Source of the DNA: AP-15 sp963812675
GTDB taxonomy: Bacteria > Pseudomonadota > Alphaproteobacteria > ATCC43930 > CGMCC-115725
Direction of reading: 5' to 3'
Assembly (NCBI GenBank): GCA_963812675.1
Contig: CAWEWR010000024.1
Span: forward strand, 476,104 to 540,103
DNA: 64,000 nucleotides
Positions 1 to 8,361 of this stretch are shown here, piece after piece. The position numbers and the translations under genes were made by a program. The notes beneath the pieces are model-generated. The model was not told where the DNA came from and searched no databases. It saw nothing but the letters and a program-made list of their open reading frames with translations. The stretch's first letter is position 1; every line of letters starts with the position of its first letter.

Positions 1-1
1 C

Positions 2-1237
2 GGCAATGTGCTGGAGTGGTTCGACTTTGTCGTTTACGGCTTTTTTGCCGTCACGATCGCGGAGGTGTTCTTCCCCGCCGGCACCCCGACCGTGTCGCTG
101 TTGATCACGTTCGGCGCGTTCGGCTTGGCCTATTTCGTGCGGCCGCTCGGCGCGATCGTCATCGGCGGCTTTACCGACCGCGCCGGCCGCAAAGCGGGCC
201 TCCTGCTGTCGATCGCGCTGATGATGATCGGCACGACGTTGATGGCGGTGACGCCGGGCTACGCGACGATCGGCATCGCGGCGCCGATCATCATCACGCT
301 CTCGCGGCTGTTGCAGGGGTTTTCGGTCGGCGGCGAGTTTGGCAGCGCGGTCAGCTTCCTCGCCGAGCACGGCGGCGGGCGACGCGGGTTCGCCGCGAGC
401 TGGCAGTTTGCCACGGGGGGTATGATCACGGTCCTCGCCTCGCTATTCGGGGTCACGCTGACGACGCTGCTGGACCACCAGCAGCTGGTCGATTGGGGCT
501 GGCGGATCCCCTATTTCTTCGGGATGTTGGTCGGCCCGGCCGGGCTCTACGTCCGTGCCAAAGTCGTTGAAACGCCGGAATTCGTCGAAGCCGAACTGCC
601 ACCGACGATACCGATCAGCGATCTGCTGCGCCGGTACCCATTGGCGGTGCTGCTGGGGCTCGGCGTATCGATCATCTCGAACAGCTCATTCTACATCCTG
701 GCCTACATTCCGACCTACGGCCAGAAGACATTGCACCTGTCGGCGTCGACCGGGTTCACCGCGACTCTGGTCGGGGGCTTGATCCTGGCGATCGGCTGCC
801 CCTTCTTCGGTCACTGGTCCGACAAGATTTCGCGACCGCTCATAATGGTGATCGCGTGCTGGCTGTTCGTGCTGACTTCCTATCCGGCCTTCTGGCTGAT
901 GGCAGCTTGGCCGTCGCTGGCGGCCTGCATTGTCGCTGTCGGCTGGCTGCAGCTGGTCAAGGCCGGCTACAGCGGCGTCTTGCCGTCACTGCTGTCCGAG
1001 CAGTTCCCGGTCGAAGTCCGGGCGATCGGCGTGTCTTTTGGCTTCAGCACGGCGGTCTCGATCTTCGGTGGTCTGGCGCCGCTTGTCGCGACTTGGCTCA
1101 TCGCGCAGACCGGCGATCCGTTGTCGCCGAGCTATTACCTGATCTTCACGGCGCTGCTCAGCCTCATCGCCCTGGTCGCGATCCAGTGGCGCCGTCGCCG
1201 CGTGACCCAACTCGCATCCGCTCCCGCGACGGCGTAG
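2..1237 (+). CDS. MFS transporter, metabolite:H+ symporter type (5' end outside window)
   Basis: Inner-membrane proton symporter of the major facilitator superfamily. The reading frame is open to the left edge and starts with G-N-V-L-E-W-F-D-F, the conserved first-helix motif of the MHS subfamily (relatives ShiA, ProP, KgtP), so the true start lies upstream; the GTG at position 8 is internal. About 409 residues with repeated hydrophobic helices are visible, including the loop motif G-G-F-T-D-R-A-G-R-K after helix 2 and G-G-E-F near residue 110. It ends 56 bases before a Rieske oxygenase on the same strand, so uptake of an aromatic acid is a reasonable inference; the actual substrate is not shown by the sequence. 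Confidence 0.88.
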   Translation, partial: GNVLEWFDFVVYGFFAVTIAEVFFPAGTPTVSLLITFGAFGLAYFVRPLGAIVIGGFTDRAGRKAGLLLSIALMMIGTTLMAVTPGYATIGIAAPIIITLSRLLQGFSVGGEFGSAVSFLAEHGGGRRGFAASWQFATGGMITVLASLFGVTLTTLLDHQQLVDWGWRIPYFFGMLVGPAGLYVRAKVVETPEFVEAELPPTIPISDLLRRYPLAVLLGLGVSIISNSSFYILAYIPTYGQKTLHLSASTGFTATLVGGLILAIGCPFFGHWSDKISRPLIMVIACWLFVLTSYPAFWLMAAWPSLAACIVAVGWLQLVKAGYSGVLPSLLSEQFPVEVRAIGVSFGFSTAVSIFGGLAPLVATWLIAQTGDPLSPSYYLIFTALLSLIALVAIQWRRRRVTQLASAPATA

Positions 1238-1293
1238 TTTCATTTGGGTCGCGCCAGCGCGGCCGCGGCGCCGGGCGAGAGTGGAGGAAGGCG

Positions 1294-2556
1294 ATGAAAT
1301 CGGCCTACGGACGGCAGATCCCGGCGCCCGATTATGAGCTGACCTGCGTCGAGCCGGGCAGCCCGATGGGCGAGCTGATGCGCCGCTACTGGCAGCCGGT
1401 CTACACATCCGACGAACTGCGCGACTTCCCGCGGAAGGAAAAGCTCCTATGCGAGGAGATTGTCGTGTTCCGCGACAAGAAGGGGCGGGTCGGCGTCCTT
1501 GACCCGCATTGCGCGCATCGCGGCACCTCTCTCGAATGGGGGCGCGTCGAGGAGGAGGGACTGCGCTGCTGCTATCACGGCTGGCTCTACGATACGCAAG
1601 GCCAGTGCATCGACATGCCGTGCGAGACCGAAGAGTTCCGCAAGCGCATGGACGTCTGGCAGCCCGCCTACCCGGCGACGGAATATGGCGGGCTCGTCTT
1701 CGTCTATATGGGCCCGCCCGGCACCGAGCCGCTGCTCCCCCGCTTCGACATCATCGACCCGGCCTGGAATAGTCAAGAACGGGACGAGGACGTCGTATTG
1801 CGCGGGATGCGGCTGTGGGGCGACTATGCGGTCGGGATGGTGAGGGACTGCAACTGGCTGCAGCACTACGAGAACATCGTCGACCCGTACCACCTGCTGA
1901 TGCTGCACCAGTGGATCAGCGGCGACCAGTTCGACGGCGCGCTGATGCAGGGTAAGGCCACGATCGATTGGGAGAGGACGCCACTCGGCGTGCGCTACAA
2001 TTTGATCAAGGACCTGCCGAACGGCAACCGCATGGTGCGTCACGCCGAGTGCATCGTGCCGAACATGTTCATCATTCCGAGCATCCGCGAGCCCGGGACG
2101 GCACCAAAGCGCAAGCAACGCGGTACCGAACTGTCATGGGCCGTGCCGATCGACAACGAGCATGTGCGCGGCATCAGCATCGTCGCCTGGCCGCTCGAGA
2201 ATGGCGAGCCGAAACCGGATTGGAAGCCGGGAACCGACACGATCGCCGACATCCGGCCGGGCTCGTTCCTCAAACGCAGCTACGAGGAGCGGCAGCGCAA
2301 GCCCGACGATCTCGAAGCGCAAGAGGGGCAGCGCCCGATCGCGATCCACGCGCTCGAAAACCTGGCGCATTCGGATACCGGCATCGTCATGCTGCGGCGC
2401 CTGTTGCGCGAGCAGCTGCAACGCGTCGAACAAGGCCTCGACCCGGTCAACGTGATGCGCGACCCGTCGGCGAACAAGCGGATCCCGACCGGCGCCTGGA
2501 ATACGATCCTCTCGCCGGCGGAAGCCGCCGCATCGCCGTATAGCGAAGACCTCTGA
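1294..2556 (+). CDS. Rieske 2Fe-2S aromatic ring-hydroxylating oxygenase, large subunit
   Basis: Predicted 420-residue non-heme iron oxygenase, the terminal component that inserts oxygen into or demethylates aromatic acids (phthalate 4,5-dioxygenase/vanillate demethylase type). The Rieske cluster ligands are C-A-H near residue 72 and C-C-Y-H near residue 93. The mononuclear iron site is N-I-V-D-P-Y-H-L-L-M-L-H near residues 193-205. The ATG at 1294 is chosen because a strong GGAGGAAGG ribosome site precedes it and the family N-terminus (R-Y-W-Q-P-V near residue 30) falls where expected. This class works without a beta subunit and needs a separate reductase, not seen nearby. The MFS gene upstream probably supplies substrate. 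Confidence 0.9.
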   Translation: MKSAYGRQIPAPDYELTCVEPGSPMGELMRRYWQPVYTSDELRDFPRKEKLLCEEIVVFRDKKGRVGVLDPHCAHRGTSLEWGRVEEEGLRCCYHGWLYDTQGQCIDMPCETEEFRKRMDVWQPAYPATEYGGLVFVYMGPPGTEPLLPRFDIIDPAWNSQERDEDVVLRGMRLWGDYAVGMVRDCNWLQHYENIVDPYHLLMLHQWISGDQFDGALMQGKATIDWERTPLGVRYNLIKDLPNGNRMVRHAECIVPNMFIIPSIREPGTAPKRKQRGTELSWAVPIDNEHVRGISIVAWPLENGEPKPDWKPGTDTIADIRPGSFLKRSYEERQRKPDDLEAQEGQRPIAIHALENLAHSDTGIVMLRRLLREQLQRVEQGLDPVNVMRDPSANKRIPTGAWNTILSPAEAAASPYSEDL

Positions 2557-2561
2557 CGATA

Positions 2562-2672
2562 GGTTTTGACCCTAGCCGCCTCTCTCAGCAAGCCCCGCAG
2601 GAAGGCGCGGACCTGCGCGGTCCGCTCGGCCGGCGCCGCGATGGTCTTGCTGGTGCCCGCCTCGGTGAGGCG
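2562..2672 (-). pseudogene. Relic of a second copy of the alpha/beta hydrolase gene
   Basis: Bases 2562-2632 match 6199-6268, the 3' end of the intact hydrolase gene and its flank, with scattered mismatches. Bases 2641-2670 are identical to 7033-7062 near the 5' end of that gene. The middle, about 760 bases, is gone, so this is a duplicate that lost its interior. It lies in the same orientation as the intact copy; together they bracket the island holding the toxin-antitoxin remnant, the dioxygenase beta relic and apeA. It cannot make a functional enzyme. Confidence 0.8.
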
Positions 2673-2710
2673 AATTGACGGCCGCGCTTGCGCTCTCCAT
2701 TCTGTACCAC

Positions 2711-2923
2711 ATGAGAGATCTCGCGCCCGAGCTGGCTCGGCTCACGCCGCGCCAGCGGCTCGATTTGATCGAGCACCTCTGGGAGAGCCTTGAAGACAAC
2801 GACATACCCGTGACCGACGCGCAGCGAGCCGAGCTCGACCGGCGCATCGCAGGTTTCGATCAGGACCGGGAACCCAGCATTCCATGGGACCAGCTTAAGG
2901 CCGAGCTTCGACAACGGCGCTGA
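2711..2923 (+). CDS. Addiction module antitoxin, short helical type
   Basis: 70-residue protein resembling the addiction-module component family (Unstab_antitox-like), which partners RelE/ParE toxins. Signature residues are L-T-P-R-Q-R-L-D-L-I-E-H-L-W-E-S-L near residues 10-26 and a tail with P-W-D-Q-L-K-A-E-L. The ATG at 2711 is preferred over an upstream TTG at 2675 because it gives the family's usual length. The toxin frame starts two bases after its stop, the normal arrangement, but the toxin is truncated. If expressed, the antitoxin has no working partner here. Confidence 0.75.
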   Translation: MRDLAPELARLTPRQRLDLIEHLWESLEDNDIPVTDAQRAELDRRIAGFDQDREPSIPWDQLKAELRQRR

Positions 2924-2925
2924 CC

Positions 2926-3087
2926 GTGCCGTCGGTCGTTTTTGGTTCCGCTGCACGGGCTGAACTGATCGAGGCGCGCGATTGGTATAGCGCCCGCGAT
3001 GCAGAACTGGCCTTCCGCTTTACTGCGGAAGTCGCGTGGCGGTCTGGTCGACGGCATGCAGTTCGCGCCAGCGGCTGTCGTGCTTAA
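2926..3087 (+). pseudogene. Truncated RelE/ParE-family toxin
   Basis: A GTG-initiated frame two bases after the antitoxin encodes about 53 residues. The opening is typical of RelE/ParE toxins (A-R-A-E-L-I-E-A-R-D-W-Y near residues 10-21, then A-F-R-F-T-A-E-V). Homologs are about 95-100 residues; here the frame loses similarity after residue 40 and stops at 3085-3087. A short stretch near 3133-3165 reads V-R-H-P-Q-H-R-P, which weakly resembles the family's C-terminal A-H-x-R-R-x-P motif. This suggests an internal deletion, but that part is speculative. Confidence 0.6.
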
Positions 3088-3177
3088 ACGAAGTGCTACC
3101 GCCATGCCAGCACATCAGGTTCCAACGCCGCGCGTGCGCCACCCGCAGCATAGACCGCGACCGTGCGGGGCTAGGGC

Positions 3178-3396
3178 GGTTGTCGTCACCTGATCAATAA
3201 TGTCGAGACGGCCCCGCTGGAGAACGGCGAGGTCGGGGCCACGACCGCGTTTCTGCTGTACCGCTCGCGCCTGGAGACGGATCGTCAGCTCCTCTCCGGT
3301 TGCTGCGAGGATGCGCTGCGCAAGGTAAACGGTGCGTGGAAGGTGGCGAGGCGTGCGATCTTGCTCGACGCCAACGTCCTGCTCGACAAGAATCTC
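3178..3396 (+). pseudogene. C-terminal relic of an aromatic-ring dioxygenase beta subunit
   Basis: In this frame 73 codons read as the C-terminal half of a ring-hydroxylating dioxygenase small subunit: R-H-L-I-N-N-V-E, then F-L-L-Y-R-S-R-L-E-T-D, then W-K-V-A-R-R-A-I-L-L-D and V-L-L-D-K-N-L. That is the family end except for the last few residues. A stop at 3172-3174 lies just upstream and no N-terminal half is present. Similarity stops 14 bases before the apeA stop codon, so the junction marks where the apeA segment entered or where the end was deleted. The intact Rieske gene at 1294 is of a class that lacks a beta subunit, so this relic came from a different enzyme. Confidence 0.75.
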
Positions 3397-4129
3397 ATAC
3401 GCCCCGAGATCAATCGGGGGCCGGTGCATCGGCTGATGGCCCCCGGTGCCTCTCCGCACCGGGCTCCATTAGCCCTACCTCGACCAGCGCCGATCTTCTC
3501 GGGTATGACCGAAACCCCTGATCGAACCAGTTTCGCAGGACCGTCTGGTCGACACCAATTTCACTCAAAATCAACAGGTGATACAGGTGCGAGAGCGCCT
3601 CACTCTTCCGATGCAGGGCAAGCACGAACTCCGAATAGGCCCGACGCTCGTCGCGGTGTTCGCCGAAATGGGACATGTCGTTTCGGTCTTTCGCGCAACC
3701 CTCTGCGAATTTCCTCACCCTTTTTAAATCCAGATCGAGTGGCACCTCCATAATCGTCTCAAAAATGCGCTGCGCCAGGTTTGGCTCAGCGGCGTGCTGG
3801 AGACTCCGAGCGAGCCACTTCTGATCCTTTGGATCGGTAATCTGCTCCAGAATCCGCGCGACCTTCTTCTCAATGCTGCAGGATCGTGTAGAACCGTACT
3901 TCTTGCGGTGATATGCCTCGATGCCCCAGATCAGCATGATGAACTGGTGTTCTGCGTATAGCTGCATACCTCGTCGAGTACCTAGATAAAGATTAAAGCC
4001 GGGGCCGTAGGTTTCTCGTTTCGTCCACCAATTACCAAACAACTCCCCGAAGCTATCTCTCATCTGAGCGAAATTGATGATGCACTCGTAACCTTGAGGT
4101 GCACCATCTTGACCAATCATCCTAGCATA

Positions 4130-4163
4130 GTATAAAGCGTGCTTATCCGGTTGACACCCAAGA
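4130..4163. repeat. Left target duplication and terminal inverted repeat of IS copy 1
   Basis: GTATAAAG at 4130-4137 is the target duplication; 4138-4163 is the 26-bp left terminal repeat beginning CGTGCTTATCCGG. Confidence 0.9.
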
Positions 4164-5305
4164 CTACAGTTGGTAGTTTAGCGGCGGAAACGAGATGCCG
4201 CCATGCCCGCCGTTGTCTTGCTCCGCGCGGATCTGCCCTTTCCGGGTTCACTGCCCGAGTTCCAACGCCTGTTTCCTGACGATACGGCTTGCGCTGCTTA
4301 CCTTGAAGCCATCCGCTGGCGCGACGGGTTCGTCTGCGGATGGTGCGGCGAAGCCAGCGAACCCTACCGCTTCGCCAACCGGCCGCAGGTTCTGCGGTGC
4401 CGCAAATGTCAGCGGGATAATGCGCTGACGGCCGGCACGGTCATGGAGCGGACCCGCACGCCGCTGTCGATCTGGTTCTGGGCCGCCTACCTGGTTTCGA
4501 GCCATACGCCAGGCATCTCGGCCGTCCAATTCCAACGTCAGCTTGGCTTGAACCGCTACGAGACGGCGTTCCAGATCCTCCACAAACTCCGCGCTGGCAT
4601 GGTCCGACCCGATCGCGACCGCATCGGTGGCCAGCCGCGGGATCATGTCGAGATCGACGAGTCATGGGTCGGCGGCAGGACGCGCGGCGAGGGCCGCGGG
4701 GTCCATGATCAAAGCCTCGTTATCGCGGCTGTCGAAGTCCGCCAGCGCAAGCCCGAGAACGTCAAAGGCGTGCCGCGCCGCAATGGCCGATATGCCGGCC
4801 GTATTCGGATGGAAGTTGTGCTGGATCGGTCGGCAAGATCGCTGTGCGGCTTTGTCGAGGCGGCGGTCGAGCCAGGAGCCGTGGTGGTGACCGACGCCTG
4901 GGGCGGCTATGCGACGTTGCGTGATCGCGGCTATCGGCATCTGCCGGTCGCAGCGCAAGGTGATCCCAGCGTGGCCGAGGACTTTCTGCCGATCTCCCAT
5001 TTGATCTTCAGTAATCTGAAAAGCTGGCTGCGAGGTTGCCACCACGGCGTCAGTCCGCAGCACCTTCAAGCCTACCTCAACGAGTTCACGTTCCGGTTCA
5101 ATCGCCGTTTTTACCCGTTCAATGCGTTCCGGTCATTGCTCGGGATCGGCGGGCAGGCGGTGGCCCCGACGTATGACGGGCTGTACACCGGTTCATGGCA
5201 ACATCCAAAATGCCGCGGCGAAAACCCGGCGAGCATCCACTGAGCTAGGGTACCGACAAACCGCCACCAAATCTGGTGCTCTTGGGTGTCAACCGGACAA
5301 GCATG
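4138..5305 (+). mobile_element. IS1595-family insertion sequence, copy 1 (1168 bp)
   Basis: The ends are imperfect 26-bp inverted repeats (CGTGCTTATCCGG... left, complement of ...CCGGACAAGCATG right, two mismatches). It is flanked by an exact 8-bp target duplication GTATAAAG at 4130-4137 and 5306-5313. One gene, a zinc-ribbon DDE transposase, fills the element. An apparently identical element lies in the opposite orientation at 35531-36698. Both the 8-bp duplication and the transposase type fit the IS1595 family. Matching duplications at both ends show that this copy has not recombined with the other since it landed. Confidence 0.93.
4203..5243 (+). CDS. IS1595-family (ISXO2-like) transposase
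   Basis: 346-residue transposase of the first IS copy. An N-terminal zinc ribbon has C-G-W-C near residue 43 and C-R-K-C near residue 63. The DDE catalytic core follows: V-E-I-D-E-S-W-V-G-G near residue 150 for the first Asp, V-V-V-T-D-A-W-G-G-Y near residue 227 for the second, and H-L-Q-A-Y-L-N-E-F near residue 290 for the Glu. The reading frame is intact and full length, and its protein is the same as that of the copy at 35593-36633, so the element looks recently active. The start ATG lies 65 bases inside the left end. Confidence 0.93.
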   Translation: MPAVVLLRADLPFPGSLPEFQRLFPDDTACAAYLEAIRWRDGFVCGWCGEASEPYRFANRPQVLRCRKCQRDNALTAGTVMERTRTPLSIWFWAAYLVSSHTPGISAVQFQRQLGLNRYETAFQILHKLRAGMVRPDRDRIGGQPRDHVEIDESWVGGRTRGEGRGVHDQSLVIAAVEVRQRKPENVKGVPRRNGRYAGRIRMEVVLDRSARSLCGFVEAAVEPGAVVVTDAWGGYATLRDRGYRHLPVAAQGDPSVAEDFLPISHLIFSNLKSWLRGCHHGVSPQHLQAYLNEFTFRFNRRFYPFNAFRSLLGIGGQAVAPTYDGLYTGSWQHPKCRGENPASIH

Positions 5306-5313
5306 GTATAAAG
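5280..5313. repeat. Right terminal inverted repeat and target duplication of IS copy 1
   Basis: 5280-5305 is the right terminal repeat; GTATAAAG at 5306-5313 repeats the target sequence at 4130-4137. Confidence 0.9.
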
Positions 5314-6218
5314 TAAAGCTCGTTTTGATCCCAAACGCGACATGAGGCCAATCAATCGCGTGATTGGTATCGGTCGTCAGGATAAGCAGGTCTTGCAGCA
5401 GACTGTGATATGTCGTCACGTCGTTGAAAGACATTCGCACTGCTGGCTTGAACCGCAGAAGGACAAACTCTCTCAGATCAAGTTTTTCTCGGCGAGTTTC
5501 ACCAAACCAGGGGCCAAAGAGATGGTAGATGACAGACAATTTTCCATTCGGAAGGGAATACTCGACGTTTTTCGGGCGCCGGTATTTCGCTTGCAGGGTT
5601 ACCTTGCTGCGCTTAATGCGGATCGAGCTGAGCCGCAACCAATCTTCGTACCCCTTGAGGTCAACGTCCACGCAGGAATAAAGCAAATCTTTCAGGTTCT
5701 TCGGAAAATCTTGATCCCCAACCAAGCAGTGGGTCGCGAGGAACCCCTCCGTTGAAATATTTGATGAAGCAAAACGACCACCTCGACGAGATAGATCGCA
5801 TAGAAGGACCCGCTGATTACTGTTCGCGAGTAGTCCCCGTATCCTTCTGGTATTGAGTTCTGGTTCATCGGTCGATGACACCAATGCTGGAAATGACCTC
5901 GTTCGATCCGAAATGATGCCGTCGAGGTCGAGCGTAACGCGTCCTTCGGTCTCGATCCTGAGTTCGCCGGGGGCCGAGGTGTCAGGTGCGAATTGGGTGG
6001 CTGGAACGGGGTCATCGGCCCACCAGAACAGGCCGCGCTCCTGAAGAATAAGGTTGCCCGATCTCAGGAGTTCGTTGGCTGCCATCGAACCTATCAGTTC
6101 CGAAAAAGGCTATTGGGTCCAGTGTGAGGCCGTTGTCGGAGGCAGGAGGCCCAGCTTACCACGCGCCGGTCTAGTTGCGATGAGCGGACTGATTGGGCTT
6201 TGACCCTGGCCGTCCCTC

Positions 6219-7085
6219 TCAATAGCCCCGCAGAAACGCGAGGACTTGCGCGGTCCATTCGGCCGGTTTCTCGAAGGGAGGCCAGTGGCCGCAGTTGTTG
6301 AACAGCACGAGGCGCGAGTCGGCGATGTGGTTGAGGATCGCGATCGAGACCTCGAACGGCACCATCCGGTCGTAGCGCCCGTGGATCAAGAGGACCGGCG
6401 CCTTGATGCCGGCGAGGTCTGGTGTGTAGTCGTGCGGCAGGCTCACCGATTGCCGGCGCGCCTCGATGAACTCTGGTGACCAGGTGTGGGCCCGGTGGAT
6501 GTAGTCCACCAGTTCGTCGGTCACCAGGCTCTCCTCGTCGATGTGCACGCGCAGGTAGCGCCGGATATTCTCGCGGCTCGGGTCGGCGATCGCCTGCTGG
6601 GTGGCGCGGCTGCCTTCCGAGGGGCGATTGGCCAAGAGGTAGCGGTCGCCGCCGGTGCCGATGTGCGAGCCGCCCATCACGAACTTCCCGACCCGCTCGG
6701 GGTAGGTGATCGCCGCCACCATCGCCGACTGCCCGCCCTGCGAGTTGCCGACCCAGTGCGCCCGCGCGATGCCGAGGGCGTCGAGCAACGCGACCGCGGT
6801 GCGCGCCTGGACGGCGTGCACCCCCTCGCGGTAGACGATCGGGCCAGTCTTCGAAAAGTTCGGCAGGTCCATCAGGATGCAGCGGAAGTGCTGCGACAGC
6901 GCGCCGACCGTCTTGTGAAACGTGATCCACGCGGTGGTGCCGGGACCGTAAGAGTGGAGGAACAGCACCGGCTCGCCCTCGCCCACATCGTGGTAGTGCA
7001 CATTCATGCCCCCTGGCATATCGCCGGCCACGATGGTCTTGCTGGTGCCCGCCTCGGTGAGGCCATTCGATGCGATGAACGGCAT
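6219..7085 (-). CDS. Alpha/beta hydrolase, meta-cleavage product hydrolase type
   Basis: 288-residue alpha/beta-fold hydrolase resembling the C-C bond hydrolases BphD/HsaD/MhpC that act on ring-cleavage products. The nucleophile elbow is G-N-S-Q-G-G near residue 119, the acid is in H-G-R-Y-D-R near residue 233, and the histidine is in N-N-C-G-H-W-P-P near residue 264. The oxyanion region is L-H-S-Y-G-P-G. The frame stays open far upstream, but the start at 7085 is where family similarity begins and has a GGAGGAAG ribosome site. It is divergent from the amidohydrolase at 7167; apeA lies downstream on the same strand. A gutted copy lies at 2562-2672. The substrate is inferred from family and neighbours only. 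Confidence 0.85.
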   Translation of the reverse strand: MPFIASNGLTEAGTSKTIVAGDMPGGMNVHYHDVGEGEPVLFLHSYGPGTTAWITFHKTVGALSQHFRCILMDLPNFSKTGPIVYREGVHAVQARTAVALLDALGIARAHWVGNSQGGQSAMVAAITYPERVGKFVMGGSHIGTGGDRYLLANRPSEGSRATQQAIADPSRENIRRYLRVHIDEESLVTDELVDYIHRAHTWSPEFIEARRQSVSLPHDYTPDLAGIKAPVLLIHGRYDRMVPFEVSIAILNHIADSRLVLFNNCGHWPPFEKPAEWTAQVLAFLRGY

Positions 7086-7166
7086 GTCTTCCTCCTCTTG
7101 GATCGGTTGACAGGGAAGCGCCCGGCTGGCCAAGCTGCGGCCGACTTCAGAGAGGCTCGCTGACCA

Positions 7167-8345
7167 ATGCCGATCATCAATCGCATTGCAGATTTTCATC
7201 CTGAAATGACGCAGTGGCGCCACCAGATCCACGCCCACCCCGAGACCGCGTTCGAGGAGCATAAAACGGCTGCGTTCGTCGCCGAACACCTGGAATCGTT
7301 CGGCATCACCGTCGAACGTGGAATCGCGGGCACGGGCGTTATCGGCACCCTGAGGGGATCGGTGGAGGGTCGGCGCGCGATCGCGCTGCGCGCCGATATG
7401 GATGCATTGCACATCGACGAGCAGAACGCGTTCTCCCATGCTTCGCAAGAGCGCGGGCGGATGCATGCCTGCGGTCATGATGGCCATACCGCGATGCTGC
7501 TCGGCGCGGCAAAGCATCTCGCGGAGACGCGCAATTTTGCCGGGACGATCCATTTCATCTTCCAGCCGGCGGAGGAGAACGAAGGCGGGGCGCGGGTCAT
7601 GATCGAGGAGGGCGTCCTCGACAAGTATCCGGTCGACGCCGTCTATGGCATGCACAATTGGCCGGAGATGCCGGCCGGACGGTTCGCGATCCAGCCCGGA
7701 CCGATGATGGCCGCCTTCGACATCTTCGAGATCACGATCAAAGGCCGCGGGGGCCACGCAGCGATGCCGCATCTCGCGGTCGATCCGGTCATTGCTGCGG
7801 CACAGGTCGTGAACGGTCTTCAGACGATTGCCAGCCGCAACACCCATCCGCTTGAAAGTGCAGTGGTCAGCGTCACCCAGATCCACGGCGGCGATACCTG
7901 GAACGTAATTCCCGAGACCGTGGTGCTGCGCGGAACGACGCGCTCGTTCAGCCCGGCCGTGCGCGATCAAATGGAGCCTCGGATACGGCGTATCGCCGAC
8001 GGCGCTTGCCGCAGCTGTGGCGCCGAAATGGAGCTGACCTACGAGCGGCGGTATCCGCCGACCCTGAACGCGGCAGCGGAAACCGAAATTGCAGCCGCTG
8101 CCGCCGCCTCGATTGTCGGCGAGAGCAATGTTGCGCGCGAGCTGTTGCCGAGCATGGGGGCAGAAGATTTTGCGTTTTTCCTCGAACGCAAGCCGGGGGC
8201 GTACATCTGGATCGGCAACGGCACCGGCGAAATCGGCGGAATGCTCCACAGCCCGCATTACGATTTCAACGATGCGGTCTTGCCGCTTGGCGCGAGCTAT
8301 TGGGTGCGGCTCGCCGAATCGGCACCCGCCAAAGAGGACGCCTGA
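7167..8345 (+). CDS. M20-family metallo-amidohydrolase (hippurate hydrolase-like)
   Basis: 392-residue dinuclear zinc amidohydrolase of the M20D group (hippurate/IAA-amino acid hydrolase, N-acyl amino acid deacylase). The metal-binding motif H-A-C-G-H-D-G-H lies near residue 99, the catalytic pair is in Q-P-A-E-E-N near residue 133, and a further metal ligand is in M-H-N-W near residue 160. The dimerisation domain begins with G-R-G-G-H-A-A-M-P-H. Full family length. It is divergently arranged with the alpha/beta hydrolase, with 81 bases between the two starts. Hippurate hydrolysis would release benzoate, which would fit the aromatic theme here; that link is inference. Confidence 0.9.
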   Translation: MPIINRIADFHPEMTQWRHQIHAHPETAFEEHKTAAFVAEHLESFGITVERGIAGTGVIGTLRGSVEGRRAIALRADMDALHIDEQNAFSHASQERGRMHACGHDGHTAMLLGAAKHLAETRNFAGTIHFIFQPAEENEGGARVMIEEGVLDKYPVDAVYGMHNWPEMPAGRFAIQPGPMMAAFDIFEITIKGRGGHAAMPHLAVDPVIAAAQVVNGLQTIASRNTHPLESAVVSVTQIHGGDTWNVIPETVVLRGTTRSFSPAVRDQMEPRIRRIADGACRSCGAEMELTYERRYPPTLNAAAETEIAAAAAASIVGESNVARELLPSMGAEDFAFFLERKPGAYIWIGNGTGEIGGMLHSPHYDFNDAVLPLGASYWVRLAESAPAKEDA

Positions 8346-8361
8346 GAAGGAACGAGAAGGC

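Larger units (their letters stand above)
3410..6085 (-). pseudogene. apeA: apeA-like HEPN abortive-infection gene, split by an IS1595-family element
   Basis: Two halves of one minus-strand gene flank the insertion sequence at 4138-5305. The N-terminal half (5306-6085, 260 codons) has features of the ApeA N-terminal domain: G-L-F-W-W-A-D-D near residue 18, followed by G-E-L-R-I-E and R-V-T-L-D-L-D-G. The C-terminal half (3410-4129, 240 codons including stop) is an Apea-like HEPN domain with R-N-D-M-S-H near rebuilt residue 409, the R-x4-H RNase motif. Removing the element and one target repeat joins ...S-F-T-L-Y with Y-A-R-M-I-G... in frame, giving 499 residues. In known systems ApeA is a single-gene antiphage protein that blocks growth of infected cells. 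The last 20 or so residues may be read-through into flanking DNA. GC content is lower than in neighbouring genes, consistent with transfer. Confidence 0.8.

Noticed and set aside
1294..3396. Treating the Rieske gene and the beta-subunit relic as one two-subunit enzyme
   Set aside because: The intact large subunit has the phthalate/vanillate-type layout that works without a beta subunit, and the relic is over 600 bases away with other genes between.
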